NCBI RefSeq assembly: GCF_028617075.1
Contig: NZ_JAQKGV010000004.1
Span: 1-64,000 of the forward strand
DNA length: 64,000 nt
Reading direction: 5' to 3'
Origin: Rubrobacter calidifluminis
GTDB taxonomy: Bacteria; Actinomycetota; Rubrobacteria; Rubrobacterales; Rubrobacteraceae
The translations under genes and the position numbers were made by a program. Each line of letters begins with the position of its first letter. Within the stretch, counting starts at the first letter, position 1. Below, in pieces: positions 50,411 to 59,758 of this stretch. The notes under the pieces are model-generated. The model ran no database searches. It was given only the letters and a program-made list of their open reading frames with translations, and was not told the DNA's origin.

Positions 50411-51468
50411 GGCAGAGCCGGGTTCTACGAGCGGGTCGCCTCTCGCTGCGGCTGGATGTGCGGACCGTGACGGTCGCGGTGGTTCTCGGGTTGGTCGGCC
50501 TCGCTGGCATCGTGCTGGAGGTAGGGGTGGGAGAGTACCCGATCTCCTCTTCCGGGGTGATCAGAACCCTCCTCGGGCTCCCCGTCGGGGGGAAGGACTA
50601 TTCCTTCATCGTGGAGGTTCTGAGGCTCCCGCGGGCCCTCGTCGCCTTCGCCGTGGGTGTGGGGCTCGGGCTCTCCGGAGCCATCCTGCAGGGCGTCACG
50701 CGCAACCCGCTCGCCGCCCCCGAGATAGTCGGGATCGATGCGGGGGCGGGGCTCGCGGCTGTCACCCTGCTCATCGCGGTCCCCTCCGCTCCGGCCTCCC
50801 TCGTTCCTCCCGCCGCCTTCGTGGGGGCCGTGGTGGTGGCCGGGACGCTCTACGTCCTCGCCCGGAGAGGAGGGAGCTCCCCCGTGCGGATCGTCCTCAT
50901 CGGGGTCGGGGTGAGCGCTGTCGCGAACGCGCTCACCACCATCATGATCACCTACGGGCAGGTGGAGCAGGCGAGCGAGGCTCTCGTCTGGCTGACCGGG
51001 AGTGTCTATGGCCGTTCCTGGGAAGATCTTTGGACGCTTCTGCCCTGGCTCGTCGTCTTCGGTTCGCTGGCGCTCTCCGGCGTGCGGCCGCTGAACGTAC
51101 TCGCGCTCGGGGATGAGGCGGCCGCCGCCCTCGGGGTGAGGGTGGAGCGCGAGCGCGGGCTGCTCCTGCTGTACAGCGTGGCACTCTCGGCCGCCGTCGT
51201 CGCCACCGCCGGGACCGTAGGGTTCGTCGGGCTCATGGCGCCGCACATCGCCCGGCGGCTCGTAGGGCCTTCCCAGGGGGGTGTGCTGCCGGTCGCGGCG
51301 GTCGCGGGCGGGGTGCTCGTCGTGTTCGCCGATTTCGTCGGAAGGGTGGTATTCGCCCCGCTCGAGCTGCCGTGTGGCATCGTCACCGCGGCCGTTGGAG
51401 CGCCGTTTTTCATCTATCTGCTCTATGGGAGCAGGGATATTAAGCCGCAGCAAGGAGGTCCTGCTTGA
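50407..51468 (+). CDS. Siderophore ABC transporter permease 2 (FecCD)
   Basis: A 353-residue FecCD-type permease, paralogous to the previous protein. [42 protein letters not shown] and [19 protein letters not shown] are typical, ending [25 protein letters not shown] 50407 overlaps the upstream stop, and its stop overlaps the ATPase start, so all three are coupled. The N terminus has a short basic leader before the first membrane segment. Confidence 0.93.
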   Translation: MRQSRVLRAGRLSLRLDVRTVTVAVVLGLVGLAGIVLEVGVGEYPISSSGVIRTLLGLPVGGKDYSFIVEVLRLPRALVAFAVGVGLGLSGAILQGVTRNPLAAPEIVGIDAGAGLAAVTLLIAVPSAPASLVPPAAFVGAVVVAGTLYVLARRGGSSPVRIVLIGVGVSAVANALTTIMITYGQVEQASEALVWLTGSVYGRSWEDLWTLLPWLVVFGSLALSGVRPLNVLALGDEAAAALGVRVERERGLLLLYSVALSAAVVATAGTVGFVGLMAPHIARRLVGPSQGGVLPVAAVAGGVLVVFADFVGRVVFAPLELPCGIVTAAVGAPFFIYLLYGSRDIKPQQGGPA

Positions 51469-52310
51469 GATATCTCGAGAGGCTCGCCGGGAAGGCGGGG
51501 CGGGTAACGAAGCCCGCGAAGCTCGTAGCCGAGCGGCTCACCCTCGGCTACGAAGGTGGGAACGTGGTCGAAGACCTCGACCTCGAGGTTCCGGCCGGTT
51601 TGATCACCTCGATCATCGGGCCCAACGGGTGCGGGAAGTCCACGCTGCTCCGGGCCCTGGCCCGGCTGATGAGGCCTCGCGGCGGCAGCGTCCTCCTGGA
51701 CGGCAGGGAGATTCACACCCTCCCGACCCGCGATGTGGCTCGCCAGCTCGGCGTCCTGCCGCAGGCGCCTCAGGTCCCAGAGGGGTTAACCGTGCGTGAA
51801 CTCGCCGCGCAGGGTCGCTACCCGCACCAGAGCTGGCTCTCCCAGTGGTCGGCCTCCGACGAGCGGGCGGTCGAGGAGGCGTTGCGGAGGACGGGGATGC
51901 TCCATCTCGCCGACAGGCCGCTCGATACCCTCTCCGGGGGCCAGCGCCAGCGCGCCTGGATTTCGATGGCCCTCGCCCAGGAGACCGGGACCCTGCTTCT
52001 GGACGAGCCCACCACCTTCCTGGATATGGCGCACCAGATCGAGGTTCTGCAGCTGCTTCAGGAGCTCAACGCGAGGGAAGGGCACACCATCGTCATGGTG
52101 TTGCACGATCTCAACAGTGCCGTCTGGTACGCCCACCACATGGTCGTGCTCTGGAGGGAAGGGCTCTATGCGGCGGGTCCTCCGAAAGAGGTAATGACTC
52201 CCGGGCTCCTCCGTGACGTCTTCGGCGTGGAGGGAGTGATGCTGACGGAGCCCAGGAGCGGACTGCCACTGTGTGTCCCGTACGGTCTCGCGAAAGGGGC
52301 GGGAGGGTGA
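51465..52310 (+). CDS. Siderophore ABC transporter ATP-binding protein (FecE)
   Basis: A 281-residue ATPase. Walker A is [16 protein letters not shown], the signature is [17 protein letters not shown], Walker B is [17 protein letters not shown], and the switch His is in [10 protein letters not shown]. It powers the two FecCD permeases. TTG start within the end of permease 2. The extra N-terminal 18 residues ([16 protein letters not shown]) precede the domain and could reflect a later true start. Cytoplasmic, membrane-bound. Confidence 0.94.
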   Translation: MRYLERLAGKAGRVTKPAKLVAERLTLGYEGGNVVEDLDLEVPAGLITSIIGPNGCGKSTLLRALARLMRPRGGSVLLDGREIHTLPTRDVARQLGVLPQAPQVPEGLTVRELAAQGRYPHQSWLSQWSASDERAVEEALRRTGMLHLADRPLDTLSGGQRQRAWISMALAQETGTLLLDEPTTFLDMAHQIEVLQLLQELNAREGHTIVMVLHDLNSAVWYAHHMVVLWREGLYAAGPPKEVMTPGLLRDVFGVEGVMLTEPRSGLPLCVPYGLAKGAGG

Positions 52311-53152
52311 CCGGCTCACCGCTGACCGAGACCCTCGGGCTCATCGAGCCCTCGCGGTACCGCTTCGGGATGCGCCTGGCAGATGGGACCGCGGGCCTTC
52401 TCCCCGCCCACGAGCTCATCCACGACCGGGAGCTGCTGGCGCGACAGCTCGAGGGTGCGATGGGGCGGTGGAACCTCAACCGTCGCGAGGCTGCAACCTT
52501 CATGGCCGGTTCCTACGCCTGGAGCGTTGGGGGCCCGGCCGCGGCCGCCTACGTACTGGCGCGCAGGGCTCCCGACGTCTCGCCGCAGAACGTCTTGATC
52601 GGGATGGAAGACGGTGGGATCCTGCAGGTAGCCCTGGCACGAGAGCTTTTCGCCGCCCTCGCCTCCGATCCGGCAGCCGGGCATCCCGGTGCCACGCCGC
52701 TGGAGGACGAGCGGGGATTGCTCCGCTGGCTCAGGGAGCGGCTGCTGGAAGGGCTGGGGCCATTGATCGAAAACGCCGCCGGACTCGCCAGGGTCGGGAC
52801 CCGCATGCCCTGGGCCAGGGCGGCGGACCTCGTCGCCCACAGCTTTCTCGTCGCGGGAGAGGATACTGCTGAGCAGCCGCGTTACGCGGGTGATGCCGCG
52901 GACTTCATAAACGCCCCGAGCTTCGCCGCCGGGGGCGGGAGGACCGACTTCCTGTTCGTGGAGCGGGGGGGCGTGCGGCGGGCCTTCCTCGTCCGGGGTG
53001 CCTGCTGCGGCTCGTTCAGGAAGGGCGCGGGCTACTGCGACGGCTGCCCGGCGTTGAGCCGGGAGGAGAGGCTCAAACGGGCCCTGAATAGCCTGGGCTC
53101 CTTGGTCAGCCCGTCCCGCACGGGTGTGCGGAGAGATTTTCGGGGGGGATGA
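52307..53152 (+). CDS. FhuF-like siderophore-iron reductase
   Basis: About 281 residues. The C-terminal cysteine pattern in [19 protein letters not shown] is the CC-x10-C-x2-C cluster motif of the FhuF family, whose [2Fe-2S] proteins reduce Fe(III)-siderophores in the cytoplasm to release iron. The N-terminal two thirds resemble the IucA/IucC-linked or FhuF fold ([37 protein letters not shown]). GTG 52307 overlaps the ATPase stop (GTGA). Its place in the operon supports an iron-release role. Electron donor not evident. Confidence 0.85.
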   Translation: MTGSPLTETLGLIEPSRYRFGMRLADGTAGLLPAHELIHDRELLARQLEGAMGRWNLNRREAATFMAGSYAWSVGGPAAAAYVLARRAPDVSPQNVLIGMEDGGILQVALARELFAALASDPAAGHPGATPLEDERGLLRWLRERLLEGLGPLIENAAGLARVGTRMPWARAADLVAHSFLVAGEDTAEQPRYAGDAADFINAPSFAAGGGRTDFLFVERGGVRRAFLVRGACCGSFRKGAGYCDGCPALSREERLKRALNSLGSLVSPSRTGVRRDFRGG

Positions 53153-53155
53153 GGA

Positions 53156-54217
53156 ATGTCTTCAGGGAGTATGACGCGAGGCGGGTTCTTGGCAGCGGCG
53201 GGGGCGCTGCTGCTCTTCCCCGCGGGGTGTGGTGCCGGGGCGGAGGATGAAAGGCGTGGCAGCGCGGGAGGAGGTGGCGCACGCCGCGTCAAACACGAGT
53301 ACGGGAGCACGAAGGTCTCTGGCACCCCCCGGAGGGTCGTCAGTCTGGGATACACGGACCAGGATCCTCTCCTCGCGCTCGGGGTGACGCCGGTGGCGGT
53401 GCGGTACTGGTTCGGGGACAGGCACGACGCCATCTTCCCCTGGGCGGAGGAGAGGGTGCGCGGGAAGAGCCCACGAATGCTCAACATGCCCTTCGGGGAG
53501 CTCGACTTCGAGAAGATCGCCGCCCTCGATCCTGACCTTATCCTTGCAGTGAGCGCGGGCCTCACCCACAAGGAGTATGAGACCCTCTCCAGGATCGCCC
53601 CGACCATCCCTCAGCCCGACGGATACGTGGACTTCGGGACTCCCTGGCAGAAAGCCACCCTCATGACGGGCGAGGCGCTCGATAGGGAGGGGCGCGCCCG
53701 GCGGCTGGTCTCCGGACTCGAGCAACGCTTCCGCAGGATCCGCCGCCGGCACCCGGTGTTCGACGGCTCCACCGTGGCGGTCGCGGTCTACGGTACCGGG
53801 GAGAAGATCGGCTTTCTCTCCTCTCAGGACATCAGGGCCCGATTTTTCACCGGCCTGGGTTTTCGGGTGCCCCGGGAGCTGGACAGGCTCGCTCGCGGGA
53901 AGTTCTACGGCTACATCAGCACGGAGAGGATGGACCTGCTGGACGCCGACCTGCTGGTCTGGACGCAAGTCTCCTCCACCAGGGGTGGAAGATCAAGGAT
54001 CGAACGCGACCCTCTGGTGCGCAAACTGAATGCCAGCCGCGAGGGCCGCATGCTCTTTTTGGACGGGGAACTCGATGATGCGCTCCAGTTCGGTACCGTG
54101 CTGAGCCTGCCGCTGCTGTTGAGGGAGCTTCCCCCGGACATCGCCGCGGTGGTGGATGGGGATCCGAAGCCGGAGAGAGAACCTGAGAAGACCACTGGAA
54201 AAGGAGGTGTGAGATGA
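53156..54217 (+). CDS. Siderophore-binding lipoprotein 1
   Basis: A 353-residue class III (BtuF/FecB) solute-binding lipoprotein. The signal peptide ends with FPAGCGAG (Cys near residue 25). The family blocks VSLGYTDQDPLLALGVTPVAVR, IAALDPDLILAVSAGLTHKEY and FFTGLGFRVP are visible. It binds the ferric siderophore outside and passes it to the FecCD pair. ATG 53156 is 3 bp after the FhuF-like stop. A paralogue, sharing many identical positions (for example GYTDxDPxLALG), lies two genes downstream. Confidence 0.9.
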   Translation: MSSGSMTRGGFLAAAGALLLFPAGCGAGAEDERRGSAGGGGARRVKHEYGSTKVSGTPRRVVSLGYTDQDPLLALGVTPVAVRYWFGDRHDAIFPWAEERVRGKSPRMLNMPFGELDFEKIAALDPDLILAVSAGLTHKEYETLSRIAPTIPQPDGYVDFGTPWQKATLMTGEALDREGRARRLVSGLEQRFRRIRRRHPVFDGSTVAVAVYGTGEKIGFLSSQDIRARFFTGLGFRVPRELDRLARGKFYGYISTERMDLLDADLLVWTQVSSTRGGRSRIERDPLVRKLNASREGRMLFLDGELDDALQFGTVLSLPLLLRELPPDIAAVVDGDPKPEREPEKTTGKGGVR

Positions 54218-54510
54218 ATTCTTCCGAGGCACACGTCACCACGGAGGGCGCCGCCCGTTACGCGAACCGCATGTGCAAGCACTTCTCCCACAGGGTGGAG
54301 GCGACCTGGAACGAGCCCGACGGCCAGATAGAGTTCCCCGAGCTCGGCATCTGCCACATGATTGCCCGCCCCGACGAGCTCGTGTTGCGCGTCGAGGCCG
54401 ACGACGAAGCCGGTCTCGAGCGTCTCAAGGAGGTCGTCGGTACCCATCTGGAGCGCTTCGGTGCCCGGGAGGGGCTCAGGGTACGCTGGTCGGACGGCGG
54501 GGAGAGCTGA
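54214..54510 (+). CDS. DUF2218 protein
   Basis: A 98-residue soluble protein of the DUF2218 family: YANRMCKHFSHRVEATW, then GICHMIARPDELVLRVEADDE and VVGTHLERFGAREGLRV. Genes of this family occur with siderophore-uptake and iron-regulated genes, but no reaction is known. It contains conserved His and Cys in CKHFSHR that could hold a metal. The start overlaps the lipoprotein 1 stop. It sits between two siderophore-binding genes. Confidence 0.85.
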   Translation: MNSSEAHVTTEGAARYANRMCKHFSHRVEATWNEPDGQIEFPELGICHMIARPDELVLRVEADDEAGLERLKEVVGTHLERFGAREGLRVRWSDGGES

Positions 54511-54512
54511 GC

Positions 54513-55538
54513 GTGTGCGGTCTACGTGCGGCCGGGCTCGGAGAGGGCGCGGGCGGTATCACCCGAAGGGACCTGCTCCTCGGTGGCGCGGCTGCCGTTC
54601 TCCTGGCCGGCTGCGGAGGAAGTGGAAACGTTCGGAAGGGAGAGACCTCCGGTAGCCGCACCATCGACCACGAGTACGGTAAGACGACCATAGATGGCTC
54701 GCCCGAAAGGATCGTCTCCGTGGGTTATACCGACCACGATCCCATCCTCGCGCTCGGGATGCGGCCGGTCGGGATCCGCAGGTGGTTCGGGAATCCCCCG
54801 CGCGGTGTTTGGCCCTGGGCCAGGGATGTGCTGGGCGACGCGAGGCCCCGGTTGCTCCCCGAGAACTCCATAAACTACGAGCAGGTCGCCGCCCTCAAGC
54901 CCGACCTGATCGTGGGGATCTCCTCTGGGATGAACCGCAAGGACTACGACGTGCTCTCTGAGTTCGCCCCGACCCTGCCTCAGTCGGGGAGGTGGCCCCA
55001 GTACGGCGTGCCCTGGCAGGAGCAGACCCTCGTCATCGGCCGGGCCCTCGGCCGCGAGCAGAAGGCGAGGGAGCTCGTCGCCAACCTGGAGGAGAGGTTC
55101 GAGCAGACCCGGCGCGAACACCCAGAGTTCGAGGGGGCCACGGTCTCGGTCATAGGGACCGGCTCGGGTGCCTTCTACCTGTACTCCACGGTCGACAGGA
55201 GCGTCGCATTTTTCACCGCCCTCGGCTTCAGGCTACCAGCGCCGGCCGCCAGGATAGCCCCGAAAGACCGCTACTACGTCCAGATCAGCGAGGAACGTCT
55301 CGGGGTCGCCGACGCCGACGTGCTCATCTGCTTCTGCTCGAGCCCCGCCGACGAGCGCCGGCTGCGCTCGAGCGCTGTCTTCAGGCGCCTTGGGGCGGTG
55401 AAGGACGGGAGGACCATATACCTATCCGAAGACGACGACCTCACCAGAGCTGCCCTCTCCTTTGACACCGTGCTCAGCCACCCCTACCTGCTCGAGCACC
55501 TCGTCCCGAAGCTCTCCTGGCTGCTCGAGAAGGCGTGA
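54513..55538 (+). CDS. Siderophore-binding lipoprotein 2
   Basis: About 341 residues, paralogue of the protein at 53156-54217. The signal peptide has a twin-arginine stretch (ITRRDLLLGGAAAVLLAGC) with lipobox LAGC. The matching blocks are VSVGYTDHDPILALGMRPVGIR, KPDLIVGISSGMNRKDYDVLSE and FFTALGFRLP. GTG 54513 follows the DUF2218 stop by 2 bp. Two binding proteins with one permease set suggest two related siderophores, or different affinity. A CxC-like CFCSSP near residue 280 is not shared with lipoprotein 1. Confidence 0.9.
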   Translation: MCGLRAAGLGEGAGGITRRDLLLGGAAAVLLAGCGGSGNVRKGETSGSRTIDHEYGKTTIDGSPERIVSVGYTDHDPILALGMRPVGIRRWFGNPPRGVWPWARDVLGDARPRLLPENSINYEQVAALKPDLIVGISSGMNRKDYDVLSEFAPTLPQSGRWPQYGVPWQEQTLVIGRALGREQKARELVANLEERFEQTRREHPEFEGATVSVIGTGSGAFYLYSTVDRSVAFFTALGFRLPAPAARIAPKDRYYVQISEERLGVADADVLICFCSSPADERRLRSSAVFRRLGAVKDGRTIYLSEDDDLTRAALSFDTVLSHPYLLEHLVPKLSWLLEKA

Positions 55539-55572
55539 GGCGTCCGGGAGAGCCGGGAAAGCGCAGCCGGAG

Positions 55573-55606
55573 CATCCGGTAGAATGTGCCCATGGAGCAT
55601 CGGATG
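55573..55606 (+). promoter_or_regulatory. Inverted repeat before the DeoR gene
   Basis: Arms CATCCG (55573-55578) and CGGATG (55601-55606) flank TAGAAT (55580-55585), which could be a -10 element. The words GGAGCATC also recur directly at 55569 and 55594. Position just before the DeoR start (55627) suggests self-regulation. The evidence is weak. Confidence 0.25.
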
Positions 55607-55626
55607 TCTGCGCCTGTGGCGGCAGA

Positions 55627-56433
55627 ATGAGCGTGCGGGGAGACGTCGGCCGGAGAAGGCGCAGGATCATGCCCGCCGAGAGGCGGGAGATGATCTCCGA
55701 GATGGTGCGCAGATCGGGCAGCGTGACGGTCGCCGCGCTCGAGGAGACCTTCGACATCTCCCCGATGACCGCGCGCCGGGACCTCGCCATCCTCGAGGAC
55801 GAGGGGAGGGTGAAGAGGATCCACGGCGGGGCCGTGCTGCCCGGCTTCGCCCGGCGGGAGGACTCCTTCCAGCGGCGGCTGGAGGAGAGTCGGGAGGCCA
55901 AGGAGAGGCTCGCACGGGCGGCGCTCGGGATGCTGGGTTCGGGCGAGACGCTCTTCGTGGACTCCTCCACCACCGCCTACTACGCCGCGCGCCTCATCCT
56001 GCGCGAGGGGCTCGAGGCGACCATCCTGACCAACTCTCTGCCGGTGATGTCCCTCTTCACCACCGACGAAGCTCCGAAGGTCTCCCTGATCGGGGTGGGA
56101 GGCACCCTGCGCAAGCTGACGCTCTCCTTCGTGGGACCACGGGCCACCGAGGATGTCGAGGCCCACTTTGCCGACCGGGCTTTCGTCTCGGTCAAGGGCG
56201 TCACGCCCGACGGTTACCTCACCGACCCGGACCCCCTGGAGGCCGAGGTCAAGCGCGCCATGATCCTGCATTCCGAGGAGCCTATCCTGCTCGTGGACGG
56301 CGGCAAGTTCTCCCAGAGGGGCCTGAACCGCATCGCCCACATCTCGGAGGTCTCGACCGTCCTCGCCGCCGATGCGCCGGAGCAGAGGCTCAAGGAGATC
56401 GCCGCCGGCGGAACCAGGGTGAGGCGGGTCTAG
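55627..56433 (+). CDS. DeoR-family regulator of the rhamnose operon
   Basis: A 268-residue regulator with an N-terminal winged helix (PAERREMISEMVRRSGSVTV; EETFDISPMTARRDLAILEDEG) and a DeoR sugar-phosphate-sensing domain (GSGETLFVDSSTTAYYAARL; VKGVTPDGYLTDPDPLEAEVKRAM). DeoR proteins respond to phosphorylated sugars, here perhaps rhamnulose-1-phosphate. ATG 55627 with ATG 55669 (MPAERREM) as alternative. Its stop is 1 bp from the stop of the rhaEW gene (56435) on the other strand, so it is convergent with the rhamnose operon. Confidence 0.9.
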   Translation: MSVRGDVGRRRRRIMPAERREMISEMVRRSGSVTVAALEETFDISPMTARRDLAILEDEGRVKRIHGGAVLPGFARREDSFQRRLEESREAKERLARAALGMLGSGETLFVDSSTTAYYAARLILREGLEATILTNSLPVMSLFTTDEAPKVSLIGVGGTLRKLTLSFVGPRATEDVEAHFADRAFVSVKGVTPDGYLTDPDPLEAEVKRAMILHSEEPILLVDGGKFSQRGLNRIAHISEVSTVLAADAPEQRLKEIAAGGTRVRRV

Positions 56434-56434
56434 C

Positions 56435-58510
56435 CTACCTGGGGTAGGCCTCCCTCACCCCACCGTCGACGTTGAGGACGTTGCCGGTGCTCTTGGCCGA
56501 ACGCTTCTCCGAGGCGAAGTGCAGGACGGCCTGCGCCACGTCCTCGGGGAGGACGTTGACCTTGAGGGTGGTGCGCTCGCGGTAGTGCTCCTCGAGCTTC
56601 TCCGGCGGGATGCCGTACGAGCGCGCCCGGCCCTCCCGCCACTCCGAGCCCCAGATCTTCGAGCCCCGGAGCACCGCATCCGGGTTGACCGTGTTCACCC
56701 GGATGCCCGCTTCCCCGCCCTCTTCCGCGAGACACCGCGCCAGGTGCAGCTCGGCCGCTTTCGCCGAGGAGTAGGCCGAGGCGTTCTTGCCGGCGGCGAG
56801 GGCGTTCTTGGAGGCGACGAAGACGAGGCTCCCGCCCACGCCCTGCCTTTTCAGCACCCGGAACGCCTCGCGGGCGACCAGGAAGTACCCTTTGGCGAGC
56901 ACCCGGTGGTCACGCTCCCACAACTCGACGCTCGTCTCCTCTATGGGCGCGCTGGAGGCGAGCCCGGCGTTCGAGACGACGATGTCCACCCCGCCGTAGG
57001 TGAGGACTGTCTTCCTGTAGGCCCTCTCCACGGCGTCCTCGTCGGTCACGTCCACCGCGACCGCCTCGCCGGTGCCGTCGAGCTCCGCGACGGCCTCCTC
57101 GGCACCCGCCCCGTCCAGGTCCGCCGCGACGACGCACGCCCCTTTTGCGGCGAGCTCGTCTATCGTGGCACGCCCTATACCGCCCGCCCCACCGGTGACG
57201 AGCGCGACGCGTCCTTCGAGCTCCCCCGGTGGGGGAGCCAGGGTGAGCTTGTACAGTTCGAGCGGCCAGTACTCGACCGCGAAGGATTCCTCTTCGGTGA
57301 GCGAGACGAACTCGTCCACGGCGGAGGCGCCGCGCATCACGGCTATCGCCCGGTGGTAGAGGTCCCTCGAGAGGGAGGCGGCCTTGAGGTTCGCGCCCGA
57401 GGCGACCATCCCGACGCCCGCTATCAGGATGACCCGCGGTGAGGGGTCGAACATCTTCTCCTCTCCGGAAGAGTTCTTCTCGAAGTACTCCCTGTACTCC
57501 TCGCGGTAGCTCCTCACCGCCTCGGGCAGCTTCGCCGCGAGCTCGTCCGCGTCCCCGGTCCGCGGGTCGAAATCTACCCAGAGCGGGCGCATCTTGGTGT
57601 TGACCAGGTGGTCTGGACAGGCGGCACCCACCTGCGAGAGCTCCGCCGAGTCCCTTCCGCATACGAACTCGAGTACCTCGTCCGAGGCGTCGAAACGGAG
57701 GATCTTCGGTCCGTCCTGCGAGAGCGCCCCGCGCAGGACGGGGAGCACCCGGTAGAGCAGCTCCTCGCGCGCCCTCTCCTCCAGCGGGGGGATGGCTTCT
57801 CCGCCGAAGGGCTCCGTACCGGCCGCACGCTCCGCGACGAACCGGGAGGCGCGGTTTACCGCCTCGATCGTGTTCGCGTAGGACTCCTCGCCGGACTGGC
57901 CCCAGGTGACGAGCCCGTGCTTGGCCAGAAGGACGAAGCGGGCGCGTGGGTTCTCCCGCACGGCCTCACCGACCTGCTTCGAGAGGGTGAAGCCGGGGCG
58001 GATGTAATCTATCCAGATCGCCTCCTCCCCGAAGCACTCCGCGGCGAGATCCTTCCCGTTTCTGGCGCAGCAGAGCATGTTTATCGCGTCGGGATGGGTG
58101 TGGTCGACGTGGGGGTGGGGGATGAAGGCGTGCAGCAGGGTCTCTATCGAGGAGCGGGGCATCTCCGGGGCGAGCTGGCAGCGGGAGAGGTAGGAGACCA
58201 TCTCCTCGTCGGCCATCTCCTCCCGCTCGTAGAGGGGCAGGACCTCCTCCAGCTTCAGGCCGGTGAAACGGTCCGCCGTTATGGTGGCCAGGTCCGACCC
58301 GGAGCCCTTGACCCACATGACCTCGATCTCTCGGCCGGTGTGATCGCGCTCCCTCGTCTTCACCGAGGTATTGCCCCCGCCGTAGTTGGCCACGGCGCGG
58401 TCTCTGCCGAGCAGGTTGGAGCGGTAGGCGAGCTCCTCGAGGGGCGAGAGCCCCTCCGCTTCCTCCTTTCTCCAGAGGTTCTCCGTCGTCGCTGCGATTC
58501 TCGTCTCCAT
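56435..58510 (-). CDS. rhaEW: Rhamnulose-1-phosphate aldolase / lactaldehyde dehydrogenase fusion
   Basis: A 691-residue protein of two enzymes. Residues 1-430 are a class II aldolase (RhaE type) with zinc histidines around LLHAFIPHPHVDHTHPDAIN and VLLAKHGLVTWG; it splits L-rhamnulose-1-phosphate to dihydroxyacetone phosphate and L-lactaldehyde. Residues 435-691 are a short-chain dehydrogenase (RhaW type): Rossmann motif VALVTGGAGGIGRAT, NAG in VVSNAGLASS, and catalytic YxxxK in SAYSSAKAAE; it oxidises lactaldehyde. Bifunctional RhaEW proteins are known in Bacillus, Chloroflexus and some actinobacteria. Last gene of the minus-strand operon. Confidence 0.93.
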   Translation of the reverse strand: METRIAATTENLWRKEEAEGLSPLEELAYRSNLLGRDRAVANYGGGNTSVKTRERDHTGREIEVMWVKGSGSDLATITADRFTGLKLEEVLPLYEREEMADEEMVSYLSRCQLAPEMPRSSIETLLHAFIPHPHVDHTHPDAINMLCCARNGKDLAAECFGEEAIWIDYIRPGFTLSKQVGEAVRENPRARFVLLAKHGLVTWGQSGEESYANTIEAVNRASRFVAERAAGTEPFGGEAIPPLEERAREELLYRVLPVLRGALSQDGPKILRFDASDEVLEFVCGRDSAELSQVGAACPDHLVNTKMRPLWVDFDPRTGDADELAAKLPEAVRSYREEYREYFEKNSSGEEKMFDPSPRVILIAGVGMVASGANLKAASLSRDLYHRAIAVMRGASAVDEFVSLTEEESFAVEYWPLELYKLTLAPPPGELEGRVALVTGGAGGIGRATIDELAAKGACVVAADLDGAGAEEAVAELDGTGEAVAVDVTDEDAVERAYRKTVLTYGGVDIVVSNAGLASSAPIEETSVELWERDHRVLAKGYFLVAREAFRVLKRQGVGGSLVFVASKNALAAGKNASAYSSAKAAELHLARCLAEEGGEAGIRVNTVNPDAVLRGSKIWGSEWREGRARSYGIPPEKLEEHYRERTTLKVNVLPEDVAQAVLHFASEKRSAKSTGNVLNVDGGVREAYPR

Positions 58511-58528
58511 GTCTTCCCTCCGCTCCCT

Positions 58529-59758
58529 CTAGTTCCAGCCCGCGGGGGTGCCCCCGCGGCGCTCCTCGGTTGCCTTTTGCATGTACCCGCTCTCCCGGAA
58601 GGCGCCCACGGGGTCCGGCGAGGCCCCGAGATCCTCCCTCACCTTCGCGCACAGCGGCCTCACGTCGGTTGCGCAGGCTTCCTGCAGGATGCGGTACGCG
58701 CCGAGGACGTCCCCCGAGAGCCTGGCCTCGCGCAGCGCCCGGCGGTCCACCAGCAGGGCCTTCGCGTAGGCCTCCTGCAGGTTCACGACCGAGAGGATCA
58801 TCGCCTCTATCTTCGGCTCGACGTTGTGCGACTGGTCTATCATGTAGGAGATACGCCTTCCTTCCTCCTCGGCCTCGAGGAGCTCGACGTAGATCAGGAA
58901 GAGCTCGAACGGGTTGGTGGAGCCCACGATCAGGTCGTCGTCGGCGTACCTGCGGGCGTTGAAGTGGAAGCCCCCGAGCCTGCCCTCAGCGAGGAGCAGC
59001 GAGACGATCTGCTCTATGTTCGTCCCCTGCAGGTGGTGACCGAGGTCCACCAGAACCTGCGCCCTCTCGCCGAGGCGCTGGCATATCGTGAGCGCGGCCC
59101 CCCAGTCCGGGATGTCGGTGTGGTAGAAGGCCGGCTCGAACGGCTTGTACTCGACCAGAAGCCGCATCCCTCGCGGCATCGCGTCGTAGAGCTCCGAGAG
59201 GCAACCGAGCATCCTGGCCCTGCGCTCCGAGAACGAGTCCTGACCCGGATAGTTGGTCCCGTCGGCGAGCCAGAGCGAGATCTCCTCCGAGCCCACCTCT
59301 TTCGCTATCCGGACGCACTCGAGCAGGTGGTCCGTCGCCTTTCTCCTTATCCTCTCGTCCGGGTTGCAGACGCTCCCGAGCCTGTAGTCTTCGTCCTGGA
59401 AGAGGTTCGGGTTCACGGCCCCTATCCGCATCCCGAGAGCCTCCGCGTGCTCCCGGAGAGCCCCGTAGTCCTCCACCGCATCCCACGGGATGTGTATCGC
59501 CACCGAGGGTGAGATGCCGGTGTGGCGGTGCACCTGCGCGGCGTCCGCGATCTTCTCGAAAGGATCCCGGGGAACCCCCGGCTGGGAAAACACCTTGAAG
59601 CGCGTCCCCGAGTTTCCGTAGCCCCACGAGGGGGTCTCCACCCTTTGCGCCCTCAGCCGCCTCTCTATCCCCTCCGGGTCCAGCCCACGCTCCGCGATGG
59701 AGCTTACGAGCCTCTCGTAGGCTTCCCTGGATCTACCCTGCACGAGACCCTCCCTCAT
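58529..59758 (-). CDS. rhaI: L-rhamnose isomerase (RhaI type)
   Basis: About 409 residues of the xylose-isomerase-like TIM-barrel fold that isomerises L-rhamnose to L-rhamnulose. Metal-site residues appear in RLLVEYKPFEPAFYHTD (Glu), VLVDLGHHLQGTNIEQ (Asp, His), GGFHFNARRYADDDLIVG and MIDQSHNVEPKIEA. The sequence is the Pseudomonas stutzeri RhaI type, not the E. coli RhaA type. ATG 59758 overlaps the rhaB stop (ATGA). 18 bp separate it from rhaEW. Cytoplasmic. Alternative substrates such as L-mannose or L-lyxose are possible for this type. Confidence 0.93.
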   Translation of the reverse strand: MREGLVQGRSREAYERLVSSIAERGLDPEGIERRLRAQRVETPSWGYGNSGTRFKVFSQPGVPRDPFEKIADAAQVHRHTGISPSVAIHIPWDAVEDYGALREHAEALGMRIGAVNPNLFQDEDYRLGSVCNPDERIRRKATDHLLECVRIAKEVGSEEISLWLADGTNYPGQDSFSERRARMLGCLSELYDAMPRGMRLLVEYKPFEPAFYHTDIPDWGAALTICQRLGERAQVLVDLGHHLQGTNIEQIVSLLLAEGRLGGFHFNARRYADDDLIVGSTNPFELFLIYVELLEAEEEGRRISYMIDQSHNVEPKIEAMILSVVNLQEAYAKALLVDRRALREARLSGDVLGAYRILQEACATDVRPLCAKVREDLGASPDPVGAFRESGYMQKATEERRGGTPAGWN

